A stretch of DNA of 64,000 nt. Source: an uncultured Acidobacteriaceae bacterium. GTDB lineage: Bacteria > Acidobacteriota > Terriglobia > Terriglobales > Acidobacteriaceae. The notes under the pieces are model-generated. The model saw only the letters and a program-made list of their open reading frames with translations. It had not been told where the DNA came from and searched no databases. Shown piece by piece: positions 47,581 through 57,547 of this stretch. Both the position numbers and the translations under genes were made by a program. The stretch's first letter is position 1. Each line of letters begins with the position of its first letter. The stretch spans positions 186,001 to 250,000 of the forward strand of contig CAINJJ010000009.1 in assembly GCA_903849645.1 (NCBI GenBank). The letters run 5' to 3'.

Positions 47581-49962
47581 TCACTTGATCACATTGACGG
47601 CCGCTGCGCCCAGCGAGAAGTTCTGAACCATTTGCGCCCAGGCAAGGAATACGGACATCGGCGAAGAATGGATGCTCTTCTCAGGCACAACAACCGTGTC
47701 GCCGGGATTGAGGCTGAGATTCTCAAACCCGGAACCAAACAGCCGCCCGCCTGCCTGATGGCTGGCAACTGTTCCATCCGCTCTGAGGACGAAGGCGCGC
47801 CCACGGTCTGCATCGCGGTTAGGCCCCCCTGCAAGATGCAGAAGGCTGCCGACGTTTGAGCCCTTGTGATAGAGGAATGCGCTGGGATTGAACACTGCGC
47901 CGGCAGCCTGAACAGTGCTAGGCGTGGGGGGCACCAGAAGGCGGTCGCCATCTTCGAGCGCCATCTCTGGCAACTGATCTGCGCCCTTGCTGGTGGGCTT
48001 TAGATTGAGCACGACTCTCCCAGTAGCGCCCATCCGTCGAAGCCGCGCAATGAGGTCGTGGTTGATTGCAAGGACCTGTGGTCCGGCGCCGCCCATGGCT
48101 CCAGACATGGCCACTGAGTTCCGCTCCAACTGATGCTCGAGTTGATCGACATACTGATTGACCTGCTGCTGCTCGATAGCCTGCGTACTTTTGCGCGTGA
48201 AATCGGAACCGTACAAATACGCCCTGTTGGTGAGTCCACCTGCGCGGGCCGCGAGGGAGCGCAGTGTTTCTCCCGGCGCGGCACTATAGATGCCGGGGTG
48301 GACAAACTCGCCTTCCAGCAGGACATACTTCGTCTGCTCGTCGAGCGGGGGGTGGATGTCCTGCTGCGAGAAGATGGTGACCACATCGCCGGGCTTGATC
48401 TCCATGTCCTGCGACATGTCATGGTCCAGCACGAGTCTTCCCAGATTGAAGGGAAGCAGAGAGGTGGCCATGGTGGAGGCATCCATGCGCTCGACGACCG
48501 CATAGTTCCAGTCGGTCTGTGCGCCGGGGCTTGCAACAGCGGCCGGCTTCGGTGTCTTGTCTCCCTGCATGGCGGTCTGCGCGAGTTGAGGCGTGGGAAG
48601 GCCGAGTTGCGCGCGGCGCCACCAGTAGTCGCGCGTGACCAGCGACTCCCGATCTGGAATCAATTCGCTCAAATGCATTCCTGCATGCCACAGAAATCGC
48701 CCAGGATTGGCCACGGAGCCGCGCAACGTGACGGTCTCGCGATAACTCGAAATGATCGGATCGATGCGAACGATATCTCCGTCGGCCAATGGAGCGGCAA
48801 GGCCCGCTTCATCCGCTTTCACTTCAAAGGCGCTGCGCTGCGCATGGTCAACGATGCGCTCGATCGAGATGAGGCCGCCGGAGGCCGTCGCTGTCCTTCC
48901 TCCAGCAGCGTCAAGCAAAGCCGCAATCGACTCATCGCCGCGAAGCTCGTAGATGGCCGCGGTGCGCACGCTGCCCAGGAGCGCCACCTCGGGGCCCACC
49001 GGAGGTATGTAGAGCACGTCGCCGGTCTGCAACTGCGTGTCGCCTGATTTGTCGCCCTTGACGAGCAGCGCATAGAGATCAAGGTCAGTGACAACCTTGC
49101 CATCGCGCTTCAACTGCACGTGGCGCATGGAGCCCGACGCAGAGGGCCCGCCGCTCAGAAAGGCAGCATCGATCATGGTATTCAGCGCACTGACCGTATA
49201 CTCGCCCGGCCTGCTGGCCTGCCCCGCTACGTATATCTGGATCGAATGAATCTCCCCCATGTCAACGCTCAGATCGAAGTTGCGGTAGATCCTGTCGAGC
49301 GCGTTGCGAAGATGGCTGGCCACGTCCCCAAATCTCAGCCCGGCCACGTGCACGGCGCCTGCCTTGGGAAGATAGATTTCGCCCTCGCGGCTGACGCGGA
49401 GGTTGGCGCTGAAATTGATCTGGCCCCAGATGCGGATGCGCAATTCATCTCCTGAACCAACCACCAGGCCCAATGGGGCCGGAGTCTGATCGATGGCGCC
49501 AAACTTCGCCGGGTGGGCGAAAAACAGATTGGCTCCATAGATCGGCAGCGTCTTGCCGGTGGTGGCCGCCACAAAGCGCTGAAACTCGCTGAGAGGCTCG
49601 TGGGGCAGGGACTGGCTGAGGTTTGTGCTATCCTCCCTCACTCCGTTGCCAGAAGCTCGTTCCGTGTAGCTCGATCCACTCGGGAGGCTGCCAACGGCCG
49701 AGGCTTCCGTGGCGTGATCCGCCTGGGGCGAGCCGTGATCTGCCTGCTGCGCCAGAGAGAGCACCGCGGACGATGCGGCGGATGGCGCGGTGGAAGGGAG
49801 CGGAGCAGCTTGCTGAAGCTGGCATCCGAACGAGTCCTGGTTGTCGTCGGAAGAACACTGCGCGTGCAGTACTGGGGTGGCGAAGGTCAGCATGCTCCCG
49901 AGGGCAACATACTGCAACATGGCGAGCGGGAAGGCTGGCTGGGCGAATGAATGGTTTCTCAT
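47581..49962 (-). CDS. Outer-membrane polysaccharide export protein with SLBB repeats (Wza-like)
   Basis: 793 residues. Signal peptide ends at about VLHA-QC; the lipobox is not canonical, so lipidation is doubtful. Poly_export domain at about 165-245 (LGLVVGSGDELRIRIWGQI ... SREGEIYLPKAG), then several SLBB beta-grasp repeats (IYVAGQASRPGEYTVSALNT; VALLGSVRTAAIYELRGDE; VTLRGSVANPGRFLWHAGM; VLLEGEFVHPGIYSAAPGE; VQAAGAVFNPSAFLYHKG). It forms the export channel for the exopolysaccharide. It is about twice the size of Wza owing to extra SLBB copies. Divergent from the Wzz gene. Confidence 0.93.
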   Translation of the reverse strand: MRNHSFAQPAFPLAMLQYVALGSMLTFATPVLHAQCSSDDNQDSFGCQLQQAAPLPSTAPSAASSAVLSLAQQADHGSPQADHATEASAVGSLPSGSSYTERASGNGVREDSTNLSQSLPHEPLSEFQRFVAATTGKTLPIYGANLFFAHPAKFGAIDQTPAPLGLVVGSGDELRIRIWGQINFSANLRVSREGEIYLPKAGAVHVAGLRFGDVASHLRNALDRIYRNFDLSVDMGEIHSIQIYVAGQASRPGEYTVSALNTMIDAAFLSGGPSASGSMRHVQLKRDGKVVTDLDLYALLVKGDKSGDTQLQTGDVLYIPPVGPEVALLGSVRTAAIYELRGDESIAALLDAAGGRTATASGGLISIERIVDHAQRSAFEVKADEAGLAAPLADGDIVRIDPIISSYRETVTLRGSVANPGRFLWHAGMHLSELIPDRESLVTRDYWWRRAQLGLPTPQLAQTAMQGDKTPKPAAVASPGAQTDWNYAVVERMDASTMATSLLPFNLGRLVLDHDMSQDMEIKPGDVVTIFSQQDIHPPLDEQTKYVLLEGEFVHPGIYSAAPGETLRSLAARAGGLTNRAYLYGSDFTRKSTQAIEQQQVNQYVDQLEHQLERNSVAMSGAMGGAGPQVLAINHDLIARLRRMGATGRVVLNLKPTSKGADQLPEMALEDGDRLLVPPTPSTVQAAGAVFNPSAFLYHKGSNVGSLLHLAGGPNRDADRGRAFVLRADGTVASHQAGGRLFGSGFENLSLNPGDTVVVPEKSIHSSPMSVFLAWAQMVQNFSLGAAAVNVIK

Positions 49963-50239
49963 AGACGCCTAATTGTTGCCTCAGACGTTGCAGGCATGGA
50001 GTGACAAAGCGCGGGTTCGCAAGAACACTGTCCCAAAATCGAACAGCAATGTGAGCCGCTTCCCATATTCGAGTTTTGGATTGGAGTTCTCCGAACTAGC
50101 TCGCTCGGCAGCATCGTCCCGCAGTTACTCTGAGCGCAGTCCTTCAGCCAATTGCCCAGGCAGGCAGCAGGAAGCCCGGCATTCCCGGCATGGAGTGGCT
50201 GAAGGAAGTGGAAGTCAGTCGTCGCATCTGGCGCTGGAT

Positions 50240-51505
50240 ATGCAGCGCAGCTCCAGAACGCAACCTTTGAGGAATCATCCCTTGCCAATAGAAATCCAGG
50301 AAGCGACCAGCCAGCAACCCCAGGGTCTCGCCGGAGTTCTGCTGTCCATGATGCGTGTGGGACTCAAGAGATGGACAACCGTCGGGACAACGGCGGCGGT
50401 GATCGTGTCCGCGGCATCCTTGACTGCGGTGATTCTGCCGAACCTCTACACGGCGACTGCTGTCATTCTTCCACCGCAGCAGAGTGGATCTGCGGGTGCC
50501 GCGATGATGGCGCAACTGGGCAGCCTTGGCTCAATGGCCTCCCTGGCCGGCGGTCTCGGCATCAAGAACCCCAATGACCTGCAGGTCGCCTTGCTCAAGA
50601 GCCAGTCGGTGGAGAACGCGATTGTGTCCCGGTATCATCTGCAGGCGCTCTACCGTCGCAGGTACCTTTCCACTGCGCGGAAACGCTGGGAGCGGGCCAC
50701 AACCATTGACAACGGTCTCAAAGATGGGCTTATCCGGCTTTCAGTCACCGACCGGGATCCGCGCCTCGCGGCGGAGATGGCGAACGGCTGGGTGGAGGAG
50801 TACAGGCGCTTCTCCTCTTCGCTGGCGGTGAGCGAGGCGTCGCAGCGGCGTCTGTTTTTTGAGCGGCAACTGGCGGGGGCCCGCGAGTCGCTGGAGCGGG
50901 CCGAAGAAGAGATGAAGCAAACCGAACAGCAAACCGGCGTGATCGAAATGGATGGCCAGGCGCACGCGATGATCGCCTCGGCGGCGGCGCTGCGCGCGCA
51001 GGTCGCGGCCAAACAGGTTGAGATTCAGGCGATGCGCGAGTATGCCGCCGAGCAGAATCCTGACCTTGAACGTGCGCGGCAGGAACTGCAAGCTCTGGCT
51101 GGGCAGCTGGCCGCCATGGATGTGGTGAGCGATCGTCGCGGCGGTGATCTGGTTGCCCCTCGGGGCAAGCTCTCTGAAGCGTCTGTCGCATATGCGCGCG
51201 CACTGCGCGAGCTCAAGTATCGCGAGATGGTGGAACAGCTCTTGTCGCGACAGTGCGAGATTGCGCGCGTTGACGAGGCGCGGCAGGGCTCGCTGGTTCA
51301 GGTCGTGGACGCCGCCTCGATTCCCGATCGTCCAAACTCGCTCTACAGGATCTGGATCGTGCTCGTGGCGGCGCTGGCGTCTCTCCCGACAGCGCTGATG
51401 ATTGCGCTTTGCGCGGAGCTCGCAAGCATCCTCCGATTGCGCCGCCGCCAAGCGGGCAGCTGGTATCTGGCGCTGCAACAGAGCTGGCAGGGAGGAGCGC
51501 GATGA
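50240..51505 (+). CDS. Wzz-type polysaccharide chain-length/co-polymerase protein
   Basis: 421 residues from ATG 50240; the open frame reaches back to 49973, but that part is Ser/Arg-rich and non-coding-like, so the start is uncertain. Wzz domain with first helix TTVGTTAAVIVSAASLTAVILPN, the YTATAVILPPQQSG strand, a long coiled coil (RESLERAEEEMKQTEQQTG), and second helix VAALASLPTALMIALCAEL preceded by the proline segment IPDRPNS. No BY-kinase domain, so a separate kinase, or none, is used. It heads the plus-strand half of the locus; its stop overlaps the flippase ATG by four bases. Confidence 0.88.
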   Translation: MQRSSRTQPLRNHPLPIEIQEATSQQPQGLAGVLLSMMRVGLKRWTTVGTTAAVIVSAASLTAVILPNLYTATAVILPPQQSGSAGAAMMAQLGSLGSMASLAGGLGIKNPNDLQVALLKSQSVENAIVSRYHLQALYRRRYLSTARKRWERATTIDNGLKDGLIRLSVTDRDPRLAAEMANGWVEEYRRFSSSLAVSEASQRRLFFERQLAGARESLERAEEEMKQTEQQTGVIEMDGQAHAMIASAAALRAQVAAKQVEIQAMREYAAEQNPDLERARQELQALAGQLAAMDVVSDRRGGDLVAPRGKLSEASVAYARALRELKYREMVEQLLSRQCEIARVDEARQGSLVQVVDAASIPDRPNSLYRIWIVLVAALASLPTALMIALCAELASILRLRRRQAGSWYLALQQSWQGGAR

Positions 51506-52917
51506 AGTTGATTCGCGTTGTGGGCATGGACGGCGCAGTTACCTTTGCGCTCCTGGCGCGCGGCCTGAATATAGTGGGCAGCGTGGGTACCGTTCTGCTG
51601 GTTGTGCGCTATCTCAGCCCGGTTGAGCAGGGCTACTACTACGCTCTGCTGAGTCTTGTTTCTCTGCAACTGGTGTTTGAGCTGGGATTCTCCTTTGTCA
51701 TTCAGCAGCTGGCTGCGCACGAGTGCGTCCATGTCGAGTTGAGAGAGGACGGATCGGTCGGAGGCGACCGTGTGGCGCTTGCTCGACTCGCATCGATTCT
51801 GCAAATTAGCATGCGCTGGTACAGTTGGGCTTCTTTGGCGATGGGGCTAGTCTTGACTCCACTGGGTGTCGTCTTCTTTGGGCTCCGTGCGTCGCCTGGC
51901 TCAGTTCATGTCGCCTGGCAAGGGCCCTGGATGATGGCTGTTGCGGCATCCATGGCGGGGCTCTGGTGCCTGCCCTTTTACGGATTTCTTGAAGGATGCG
52001 GGGAGGTGCGCACTGTAGCCGCGTTGCGTCTTCGCCAGGCGCTGGCCGCGAATGTTCTGGCATGGACGGCCATGCTTCTGGGGCACGGCCTTTATGCGCC
52101 GGCTCTGGTGATCGTGGGGCAGGTGGGCGTGGGCCTGATGTTTCTTGCCAACAGGCGCAGACTGCTCGCGGGACTGCTTGGCTACCCGGCGTGCGAAGCC
52201 GGCCTCAGTTGGACAGACGAAGTGTGGCCTTTTCAGTGGCGCATCGGGGTCAGTTGGATGTGTTCTTACCTGACCGTACAGGTATTCATTCCGATCGTGT
52301 TTGCTCTGCGCGGCCCGGTAGAGGCGGGACAGATGGGCATGTCGCTCAGCGTCACCGGGTACATGACAGTTCTTGCGCTGGTGTGGATCTCAACGAAGGC
52401 GACTCCGTTTGGCCAGTTGATCGCCAAGCGCGACTTCAGCGCCCTGGACCAGTCTTTCTTCCGGACTCTGTCGCAGTCGGTTGCGGCGTTTGCAATCATT
52501 GCCGCCGTGGCAACCGCGGCGGTTGCGGCGATTCCATTCGTAGCGCCGCATCTAGGCAGCCGCATGGTGCCTGCCTGGATGTTTGCGATGCTGGTTCTCG
52601 GCGCCGGCGCAAATCACGTCGTTCAGTGCCTTGCCATTCTTCTGCGCTGCTTCAAGCGGGAGCCGTTCCTGGTGCAGTCGCTTGCGGTTGCAGCGCTGAC
52701 CCTGCTGCTCGCGGCGGCGCTGGTCCCGAAGCTGGGCAACGCGGGGGCATGCATCGGCTATCTGCTGGCCAACCTGGCTGTTGGCCTTCCCGTCGCGAGC
52801 CTGATCTTTGCGCGCACGCGAAGCCGGTATCTGGCCGCCGCACCTCCATCGCAACCCGGGCTGTACGCGGCGGCGTTTGAGCCGCTGACAAGCAATGCCA
52901 GTGGAGATTCACGATGA
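51502..52917 (+). CDS. Polysaccharide flippase (Wzx/MATE-like)
   Basis: 471 residues from ATG 51502 (GGGAGGA upstream, ATGA overlap with the Wzz gene). Twelve or so membrane helices; N-terminus AVTFALLARGLNIVGSVGTVLLVVRYLSPVEQGYYY is typical of oligosaccharide flippases, moving undecaprenyl-linked repeat units across the inner membrane. Its 3' end overlaps the GT4 gene by four bases. Confidence 0.88.
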   Translation: MKLIRVVGMDGAVTFALLARGLNIVGSVGTVLLVVRYLSPVEQGYYYALLSLVSLQLVFELGFSFVIQQLAAHECVHVELREDGSVGGDRVALARLASILQISMRWYSWASLAMGLVLTPLGVVFFGLRASPGSVHVAWQGPWMMAVAASMAGLWCLPFYGFLEGCGEVRTVAALRLRQALAANVLAWTAMLLGHGLYAPALVIVGQVGVGLMFLANRRRLLAGLLGYPACEAGLSWTDEVWPFQWRIGVSWMCSYLTVQVFIPIVFALRGPVEAGQMGMSLSVTGYMTVLALVWISTKATPFGQLIAKRDFSALDQSFFRTLSQSVAAFAIIAAVATAAVAAIPFVAPHLGSRMVPAWMFAMLVLGAGANHVVQCLAILLRCFKREPFLVQSLAVAALTLLLAAALVPKLGNAGACIGYLLANLAVGLPVASLIFARTRSRYLAAAPPSQPGLYAAAFEPLTSNASGDSR

Positions 52918-53921
52918 AGCGCCCGGCTCCCAATAAAGTCCTCATCACCGGCGGCGCGCCCGCGGGCGGTCTCTCGAGCTTTGCCCATACTCTGAGCCTC
53001 GGCTTTGCCTCGCTTGGCATTCCCGCTGAAGTCATTGCGCCGGGCGCGATTCTTCAGCGCTGGCGCGAACTGCGCGACCCCAACGTGCTCAAGATTCTGT
53101 CGACCACGGCGGTGTTTGCCGCGCCGCTTGCCAGGCGGGCGATCTGTGTGGCGCATGGATTTCCGCGGGCCGACGTTCATGGGTGGATCAAATTCATGGC
53201 CATTGTGGCCTCTTACAAGCTGGCCAACCGATGCGCGCAACTGGCCTGTGTCTCGCACTACGCAGCGGTTCACCTGCGGGCCATCTTCAGCCTTCGCGTG
53301 GATGCGGTGATTCACAATCCGGTCAATCCACTCTTCAACGCACCCGCGGATGACGATGCCGCGGAGCGAACTTATGTGACATACGTTGGCCGCCTGCATC
53401 CGGTCAAGCGGCTGGAACATATCTTTCCCGCGATCTGCGCGCTGCTCGAAGAGGACCCCAGCTTGCGCGCCTGCATCATCGGCGATGGGGAGTTGCGTGA
53501 GTCTCTGGCTGCGCGGGCACGCGGCAACCCGCGTGTCGAGATGAAGGGCGCCCTTGGGGCGGAAGATGTGTGCCAATGGCTGCGCAAGACAAGGGTGTTT
53601 GTCTCCGGCTGCGAGACCGAAGCTCTGGGCATCGCTTACCTTGAAGCGTTGAGCCAGGGGTGTACGGTCGTGATGCCTGCCTGCGGCGGAGGCTTGGAGA
53701 TTGCGCCGGAGCTCCTCGGCAAGTCCGTACGGCTGCTGCCGCTGCCCCTTGAGCAAGGAACGATTCTGTCGGCATTGCGCGAGGCCCTGCACGAAGATTT
53801 CACTCCGTTTTCCGCTTCCAGATGCGAGGCATCGGCCATCGCGCGGCGCTATCTTGAAGCCGATAAGAGTCGGATCGAGCCAGCTGCATTCACAACCCGC
53901 GACGCGGTCATTGAAGGTTAA
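52914..53921 (+). CDS. Glycosyltransferase family 4
   Basis: 335 residues, GT-B fold. N-terminal GGAPAGGLSSFAHTLSLG is the glycine-rich nucleotide-domain loop; the C-terminal half has TYVTYVGRLHPVKRLEHIFPAI, ACIIGDGELRESL and the donor-binding EX7E motif ETEALGIAYLEAL. A retaining GT that adds a sugar to the lipid-linked repeat unit in the cytoplasm. Donor unknown. Overlaps the flippase gene by four bases; the polymerase-like gene starts five bases after its stop. Confidence 0.92.
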   Translation: MKRPAPNKVLITGGAPAGGLSSFAHTLSLGFASLGIPAEVIAPGAILQRWRELRDPNVLKILSTTAVFAAPLARRAICVAHGFPRADVHGWIKFMAIVASYKLANRCAQLACVSHYAAVHLRAIFSLRVDAVIHNPVNPLFNAPADDDAAERTYVTYVGRLHPVKRLEHIFPAICALLEEDPSLRACIIGDGELRESLAARARGNPRVEMKGALGAEDVCQWLRKTRVFVSGCETEALGIAYLEALSQGCTVVMPACGGGLEIAPELLGKSVRLLPLPLEQGTILSALREALHEDFTPFSASRCEASAIARRYLEADKSRIEPAAFTTRDAVIEG

Positions 53922-53926
53922 GCGCG

Positions 53927-55153
53927 ATGCATGTTCATGGGCCGAGTTCGAGACAGCGCACACCGGGAAAGTGGTTCTTCCTCTTTGTGTTTCTGTTTGC
54001 CTGCCTGCTGTTCTGGTGGCTTCCGAGCGTTCTCTTCCGGCTGGTCTTTCACCTGCCTGACCCTGTCGAAGACAGCGCCATCGCAACGAGCTATCTGGCC
54101 CTTGCAATGTTTGCCGCCGGGTATCTGTTGCCGGGACGCGGCCGCGCGGGCAGCCAACTGCCCAGGGTGCTTTTTGATGCTTCGGCGGAGTTTTCCTACC
54201 GGGCCACGATCGTGATCGCCGTTCCTGCTACAGCGATTGCCGCGCTGCTCTGGTATAGCCGGGTCGGTGTGGCCTACGGGATGGCGGACCCTGCGCCCAC
54301 GCCCTTTCAAGCGGTGCTGTATACCCACCTATTCTTCGGCTTCATGTACCTGGGCGCCGCGGTTCCTGAAAAGCATGGATGGCGCCGCGTGTTGACGGTG
54401 GTGGCTCTGGTTACGCTGCCCCGCCTGATTGATTCACTGAATGGGGGCCGGTTCTTTCTGGCGCAGGCGATCGTGCCTGCCGCCCTCATCGCTGTTGCAC
54501 GCGGTTGGATTCGCTTCTCCGCGAAGCGCATTCTGCAGTTTGCCGCGCTGGCCCTGATCATTGTCTTCCTTCCCTCGGTAACGCGGGGCGACGAGTACTT
54601 CGGAAGAGAGGAAAGCCTTGGCTTTTTTGCGGCGGGCGGCTCATTGCGTCTCTTCCAGGACAACACGGAGTTGAACCTGAACGGACGATGCCCGCCCCTG
54701 CTTGTTTCGATGACTGCCAAGGCCATCCCGTGGGGAGCGATGGGTGTGTGCGTGATCGATGTGTGGCGCTTGAAGAGCATTCCCGCCACGCTGGACCGCA
54801 TCCTCGCCTACAACGAGCCTGGTTCTGATGTTCAGGGGACCGGGCCTGGATCGAACTTTCTTCTCGAACTCTATCTTTCCGGGGGAATGACAGCCGTGGT
54901 GGCGGGCTCAGCGCTGTTTGGCTTCAGTTGCCGGCGGTTCATCGGGTGGATTGGGAAGCGGTCGCTGTTTGCGGGCATCTGGGCGGAGTGCCTTACGCGG
55001 GCGCTGTTTGCGCCGCGCGGCAATCTTGGGTATGTGTTCGAGCGGATTCCATCGCTGGTGCTGGCTACGCTGCTGGTGGTGCTTGTGGTCTGGGCAGGAC
55101 TGCTGCTGAGGAGCGGAGCCGCGTCCAGCCGTGCCGTGGAAGTTCAAGCTTGA
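53927..55153 (+). CDS. Wzy-like polysaccharide polymerase candidate
   Basis: 408 residues with about ten membrane helices (WFFLFVFLFACLLFWWLPSVLF first) and a large extracytoplasmic loop (about residues 215-300) containing DNTELNLNGRCPPLLVSM. The topology and position between flippase and glycosyltransferase genes are typical of O-antigen/EPS polymerases, whose sequences are poorly conserved. Function is therefore assigned by context. ATG 53927 has AAGG upstream. Confidence 0.65.
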   Translation: MHVHGPSSRQRTPGKWFFLFVFLFACLLFWWLPSVLFRLVFHLPDPVEDSAIATSYLALAMFAAGYLLPGRGRAGSQLPRVLFDASAEFSYRATIVIAVPATAIAALLWYSRVGVAYGMADPAPTPFQAVLYTHLFFGFMYLGAAVPEKHGWRRVLTVVALVTLPRLIDSLNGGRFFLAQAIVPAALIAVARGWIRFSAKRILQFAALALIIVFLPSVTRGDEYFGREESLGFFAAGGSLRLFQDNTELNLNGRCPPLLVSMTAKAIPWGAMGVCVIDVWRLKSIPATLDRILAYNEPGSDVQGTGPGSNFLLELYLSGGMTAVVAGSALFGFSCRRFIGWIGKRSLFAGIWAECLTRALFAPRGNLGYVFERIPSLVLATLLVVLVVWAGLLLRSGAASSRAVEVQA

Positions 55154-55163
55154 GGAGCGAAGC

Positions 55164-56003
55164 ATGAAATTGTCGGTGTTGATGTCGATTTACGACAAGG
55201 AGTCTCCCGCCTGCCTCCGTCAGTGCCTTGACAGCATTGCGGCGCAAACCCGGTCCGCGGATGAGATTGTCCTGGTGGAGGACGGCCCGCTGGGCCAGCA
55301 ACTTCAGGCGACGATCGCTGCTTACAGGAGTGTGCTTCCCATTGTGTCGGTGCCGCTGCCATCGCACGCGGGGCTGGGGGCGGCTCTACGCGCCGGGGTG
55401 TATGTCTGCCAGGGAGAGTACATCGCCCGCATGGACACAGATGATATCTGCGTTCCGGACAGATTCGAGAAGCAGATCAGTTTTTTGGAAAGCAATCCAA
55501 AGGTGGATGTCGTGGGGGCTGCCATTGCCGAGTTTGAAGAAGACTTCGCCTCTCCGCGCTCGCTTCGGCTGCTGCCTGCCGCCGGCCCGTCGCTTCGCCG
55601 TTTTGCGAAGTCCCGAACCCCGATGAACCATGTGACGGTTGTCTTCCGCAAGGCCTCGGTGGTGTGTGCGGGCAATTACGAATCCTGCCCCGGATTCGAA
55701 GACTACCACCTCTGGGCGCGGATGCTTACGCTCGGATACCGGCTGCACAACATGCAGGAGACGCTGGTGTACGTGCGTTGCGGCAATGGGATGCAGGGCC
55801 GCAGGGGGGGGCTTGCCTATCTGCGGGGAGAGATCGAGTTTCAGTCGTTCCTTCGCAGGATGGGGCTGCTCGACACTGCCGGAACGTTGAAGAACATTCT
55901 GACGCGGGGGCCGATTCGGTTGATGCCCAACGCTGTGCGTTCGGTTTGCTACAGCCTGTTCTTGAGAACGCCGCCCACTGCCGTTCCGAGGGTGCTGCGA
56001 TGA
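55164..56003 (+). CDS. Glycosyltransferase family 2
   Basis: 279 residues, GT-A fold, from ATG 55164 (GAGGAG upstream; the frame is open 33 bases earlier). Features: LSVLMSIYDKESPACLRQCLDSIAAQT, EIVLVEDGPLG and the DxD-like metal site RMDTDDICVPDRF, with ED in GFEDYHLWARM as likely catalytic acid region. Inverting transferase for the repeat unit. Overlaps the following sulfatase-like gene by four bases. Confidence 0.92.
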   Translation: MKLSVLMSIYDKESPACLRQCLDSIAAQTRSADEIVLVEDGPLGQQLQATIAAYRSVLPIVSVPLPSHAGLGAALRAGVYVCQGEYIARMDTDDICVPDRFEKQISFLESNPKVDVVGAAIAEFEEDFASPRSLRLLPAAGPSLRRFAKSRTPMNHVTVVFRKASVVCAGNYESCPGFEDYHLWARMLTLGYRLHNMQETLVYVRCGNGMQGRRGGLAYLRGEIEFQSFLRRMGLLDTAGTLKNILTRGPIRLMPNAVRSVCYSLFLRTPPTAVPRVLR

Positions 56004-57526
56004 ACAGCAATGAATGCAACGCCCGCTTTCTTGCCTCGGGGGAGATTGCGATGGGGACCGTTGAGGCGCGTTTTGATTCAGTCCTGCCTGAGAGGCGGGA
56101 TTTTCACAAGTACCCCCGCGAGATGCCGGTCTTCCTGTTTGCCGCGCTCTACGTGCTCGTCAGCAGTCTGCCTATGGCTGTCTTCGGCCAGGCTGTGGGA
56201 GTATCTCCGCATGGCTCCGTCAATCTCGAGTGTGTGCTGATTGGCGCTCTGTGCGCTTTGCTGCCGCGGGGAGTGATCTGCGCGTTCCTGGTCCTGGAGT
56301 CGATCGCGGACTTCGCCTATTCAATCTGCTATACGTTCCAATTCTCCATGCCGGACATGTTCTCCTCTGTTCGCTATCTGCCCGCGTTGCCCGTGGACAA
56401 GGTGATCGCCGGAGCCGCATACATGCTGATGGCCTTGCTCGTATGTGTCACGCTGGCGTTTCTTGTGCCGCGTCCGCGGAGTGGCTTGCGGGTCGCCTCG
56501 GCGCTCATTGCCGTCGTCGCCGTGCTGGTCCCCATCGATGTGCTTGGCGGGCAAAACCCACTCTGGGGAAAGGACATGGCCTTGTTGGCATTTCGAGTCG
56601 CGCGGAGTCCGGCGCTTACTCTGCTGATCCGCGAGGTGAGGGGCGGCGGAGTGCATGGCAGAGCGCAGGGCGCCGGAGACGCGCCGATGGCTGCCGCCTC
56701 GTCTCAGGCAGCGAATCTGCTCGCGAGCCTGCCTGCTTCCTCCAGACCTCCCAATGTCGTGCTTGTCGTGGCCGAATCATGGGGTTCGCTGCTGGATGCG
56801 CATCTCGAGCGAGCGATCACTGCGCCCTTTGACGATCCTGCATTGGCGGGAAGGTACAAAACCTCGCATGGCACTGTACCCTTCACCGGACTGACTGTGC
56901 CGGGCGAGGCGCGCGAACTCTGCCACTCCAGCATCGGATTTGGAATCATTGACCACAAGGCCGGCCTTCAGGAAAAGTGCGTAATGAGCTATTTCCATGC
57001 GCGCGGCTACCAGAACATCGCGATTCACGGCTATGTGGGACAAATGTTTCATCGCTCTGCCTGGTATCCGGAGCTGGGGTTCGATCAAACCTGGTTTGAG
57101 CCGGAGTTGAGCAAGGCGGGGCTGCCGCGCTGCCGGGGCGCCTTTCCCGGGATATGCGACTCCTCCATTGGCGAGTGGATTGGGAGTTCGCTCCTCACGC
57201 AGGATGAGCGGAGCCCCCGCTTCATCTATTGGGTCACGCTCAACGCGCACATCCCGGTTCCCGCGCATCCCGATCTTCCCGACGACGGCGCCTGCGACCT
57301 GCAGCCGGCACTTCGCGATTCCGCCTCGCTTTGTTCGTGGTTTCGGCTGGTGCGGGCGGTGCATGAGTCGGTGCGGCAGGCCGCGCTGCGGCCGACCGCG
57401 AGGCCGACCATCTTCATCGTGGTGGGAGACCACGCTCCGCCCTTCAGCGACCCGCGGCTGCGCGGGATGTTCTCCAGTACAGAGGTGCCTTACGTGATGC
57501 TGACGCCGGCTGCCTTGTCGCGCTGA
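56000..57526 (+). CDS. LtaS/sulfatase-fold membrane transferase, terminal gene of the EPS locus
   Basis: 508 residues from ATG 56000 (ATGA overlap with the GT2 gene). About five N-terminal membrane helices, then an alkaline-phosphatase-like extracytoplasmic domain: VVLVVAESWGSLLD (metal Glu), HGTVPFTGLTVPGEARELC (likely nucleophile Thr), and FIVVGDHAPPFSD (metal Asp/His). This layout is that of lipoteichoic-acid synthases and phosphoglycerol or phosphoethanolamine transferases rather than true sulfatases. It probably decorates the polymer with a phospho-alcohol group outside the membrane; donor not determined. Confidence 0.8.
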   Translation: MNSNECNARFLASGEIAMGTVEARFDSVLPERRDFHKYPREMPVFLFAALYVLVSSLPMAVFGQAVGVSPHGSVNLECVLIGALCALLPRGVICAFLVLESIADFAYSICYTFQFSMPDMFSSVRYLPALPVDKVIAGAAYMLMALLVCVTLAFLVPRPRSGLRVASALIAVVAVLVPIDVLGGQNPLWGKDMALLAFRVARSPALTLLIREVRGGGVHGRAQGAGDAPMAAASSQAANLLASLPASSRPPNVVLVVAESWGSLLDAHLERAITAPFDDPALAGRYKTSHGTVPFTGLTVPGEARELCHSSIGFGIIDHKAGLQEKCVMSYFHARGYQNIAIHGYVGQMFHRSAWYPELGFDQTWFEPELSKAGLPRCRGAFPGICDSSIGEWIGSSLLTQDERSPRFIYWVTLNAHIPVPAHPDLPDDGACDLQPALRDSASLCSWFRLVRAVHESVRQAALRPTARPTIFIVVGDHAPPFSDPRLRGMFSSTEVPYVMLTPAALSR

Positions 57527-57547
57527 GCGGCGCGTCCACTGCCGGGG

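Noticed and set aside
47351..47626. 91-codon plus-strand frame in the gap before the SLBB gene
   Set aside because: No recognised domain and it runs into the 3' end of the SLBB gene on the opposite strand.
49973..50239. N-terminal extension of the Wzz-type gene
   Set aside because: The 89 added residues are Ser/Arg-rich, unlike Wzz proteins; the region is more likely the divergent promoter area.
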